Source: Flavobacterium sp. Root186 (GTDB lineage: Bacteria > Bacteroidota > Bacteroidia > Flavobacteriales > Flavobacteriaceae). Taken from it: DNA of 64,000 nucleotides. The stretch's first letter is position 1. Each line of letters starts with the position of its first letter. Under the pieces are notes generated by a model. That model searched no databases, was not told where the DNA came from, and saw nothing but the letters and a program-made list of their open reading frames with translations. A program made the translations under genes and the position numbers. Location of the stretch: NCBI RefSeq assembly GCF_001428525.1, contig NZ_LMHW01000014.1, positions 434,951 through 498,950 on the forward strand, given 5' to 3'. Shown one piece after another: positions 63,013 to 64,000 of the stretch.

Positions 63013-63477
63013 ATGAAAAAGCTATTTCTCTTAATCGTCTTCTTCGGAATAACTTCAACAGGATTCTGCCAGTTAAAAAGCAGAACTTTTGAGGAAGTAG
63101 ATAGCTTGCAGCAAATTGAGAAGCGAAAAATCATCGTTTTCATCCATACCAATTGGTGTCAGTTCTGCCAGCGGATGAAAACTACAACTTTTAAAAATCA
63201 GGAAACTATCGAAAAACTAAACACCAATTTCTATTTCATTGATTTCAATACTGAAGAAAAACGAGATATTACATTTAATAATCAGATATTTAAATATAAA
63301 CCTTTGGGAAATAATGTCGGCGTTCATGAACTGGCTTTACAGCTCGGAACAATTAGTAATCAAATTATATATCCGGTTTTATGCGTCTTAAATGAGAAAA
63401 ATGAGATTATACTCCAGTACAGCAATTATTTGAGTCCAAAGGATTTTAACCTTCTTTTAGAAAAACTGAAAGAATAA
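63013..63477 (+). CDS. Periplasmic thioredoxin-fold protein
   Basis: 154 residues with a signal peptide (MKKLFLLIVFFGITSTGFC). A thioredoxin fold with active site CQFC (Cys49, Cys52 in HTNWCQFCQRMK) and the cis-Pro region TISNQIIYPVLCVL. Probably reduces or delivers metal/thiols in the periplasm. Behind the TonB receptor, separated by a 222-nt spacer with a large inverted repeat. Confidence 0.88.
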   Translation: MKKLFLLIVFFGITSTGFCQLKSRTFEEVDSLQQIEKRKIIVFIHTNWCQFCQRMKTTTFKNQETIEKLNTNFYFIDFNTEEKRDITFNNQIFKYKPLGNNVGVHELALQLGTISNQIIYPVLCVLNEKNEIILQYSNYLSPKDFNLLLEKLKE

Positions 63478-63495
63478 ATTTTCTTATTTTTGAGA

Positions 63496-64000
63496 ATGAA
63501 TTCTTCGCAAATTAAACACTTTGATTACATTTTTACTGGAACCGGACTGGCATCTTTAATGACAGTTTATAAAATGATTTTATCTAAGAATTTCTCTGAT
63601 AAATCAATTTTGCTCTTAGATCAGGATTCGAAGAAAACAAATGACAGAACCTGGTGTTTTTGGGAAAAAGAAGATTCAATTTGGAATCCAATTATCTCTA
63701 AAAAATGGGATATGGCGTTGTTTGCCAATGAAAACTTTAAACGAGATCTTGAATTAAAACCCTACACATATAATAAAATCAACGGATTAGATTTTTATAA
63801 TTTCGTTTTTGATACTATTTCAAATCAGCAGAATATTACTTTTCTAAATGAAAAAGTAACCGACATCAACGAACTCGAAACTCATGTTTTTGTTGGTACA
63901 GAAGAAAACAGATATACTTGTAATTATTTGTTTAACAGTATTTATACTAAGACTTTCGCCGAGAGTCAAACGAAATATCCCGTTTTACAGCAGCACTTTG
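63496..64000 (+). CDS. crtY: Lycopene cyclase, 3'-truncated by window edge
   Basis: First 168 codons only; the frame runs off the window without a stop. MNSSQIKHFDYIFTGTGLAS begins with the FAD/NAD-type glycine motif, and NDRTWCFWEKED is the conserved Trp-Cys-Phe-Trp block of CrtY/CrtL-type lycopene beta-cyclases. Cyclises lycopene to beta-carotene, as in yellow flavobacteria. Starts 18 nt after the thioredoxin stop. Confidence 0.85.
   Translation, partial: MNSSQIKHFDYIFTGTGLASLMTVYKMILSKNFSDKSILLLDQDSKKTNDRTWCFWEKEDSIWNPIISKKWDMALFANENFKRDLELKPYTYNKINGLDFYNFVFDTISNQQNITFLNEKVTDINELETHVFVGTEENRYTCNYLFNSIYTKTFAESQTKYPVLQQHF

Noticed and set aside
63485..63492. TATTTTTG as a -7 box for crtY
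   Set aside because: Only 3 nt separate it from the ATG, too close unless the mRNA is leaderless; co-transcription with the thioredoxin gene is simpler.

Overview
The window is low-GC chromosomal DNA from a member of the Flavobacteriaceae, most likely Flavobacterium. The evidence is a giant SprB-type adhesin with a type IX secretion (T9SS) type B C-terminus followed by a PorP/SprF partner, many SPI/SPII lipoproteins of Bacteroidetes families (DUF4837, DUF1579, DUF4349, DUF4421), Bacteroidetes-type -7 boxes (TAnnTTTG) in front of many genes, and a carotenoid lycopene cyclase at the right edge. I saw no rRNA, tRNA, CRISPR array, transposase or phage gene; this looks like core chromosome with one hypervariable surface-protein locus.

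Layout. 1-14266: the 3' 14 kb of a giant repetitive adhesin gene whose frame is broken by a 2-nt loss near 6517, containing three near-identical 1.68-1.73 kb tandem super-repeats. 14310-17226: SprF-like protein, then a LytS-type kinase and LytTR regulator with overlapping genes. 17395-19369: an intradiol-dioxygenase-like lipoprotein, a pirin-like protein and an unknown protein. 19526-20290: an unknown lipoprotein gene bracketed by a direct repeat. 20671-25732: pgk, a LysM lytic transglycosylase, DUF4837 and DUF1579 lipoproteins. 25887-30245: elaA, then on the minus strand rnpA, DUF4349, an S41 protease and a double-OmpA protein. 30372-32995: plsC, acyl-ACP desaturase, HD hydrolase. 33055-35873 (minus): feoA-feoB, a 40-aa Cys-rich Feo protein missing from simple ORF lists, and a possible 39-aa membrane peptide. 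35977-40034: SCO protein, EamA transporter, M13 peptidase.

40094-52726 is a heme gene island: on the minus strand hemA, hemC, hemD, hemE, hemF, hemB and a cytochrome c (with GNAT, DUF4421 and class I aldolase genes between them), and divergently an AraC-family regulator, hemH and hemJ. Only hemL is missing for the route from glutamyl-tRNA to protoheme. A NtrY-like kinase and an enoyl-CoA hydratase follow.

55791-63477 is a metal-homeostasis block: a DtxR-family regulator with an Nramp transporter fused to a universal-stress domain, then a Fur-family (Zur-like) regulator diverging from a MerC-thioredoxin-reductase-like-TonB receptor-thioredoxin series. The MerC promoter carries palindromes over both its -33 and -7 elements. 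A truncated crtY closes the window.

The intergenic spaces carry an unusual density of inverted repeats, some recurring in the window (the cgcaaagttcgc family at three sites) and several families of short tandem words (gtttcaggtttcaag, gcttaaagcctaaag, ggttctaag). These, the adhesin super-repeats and the Zur-like module are the most interesting targets.
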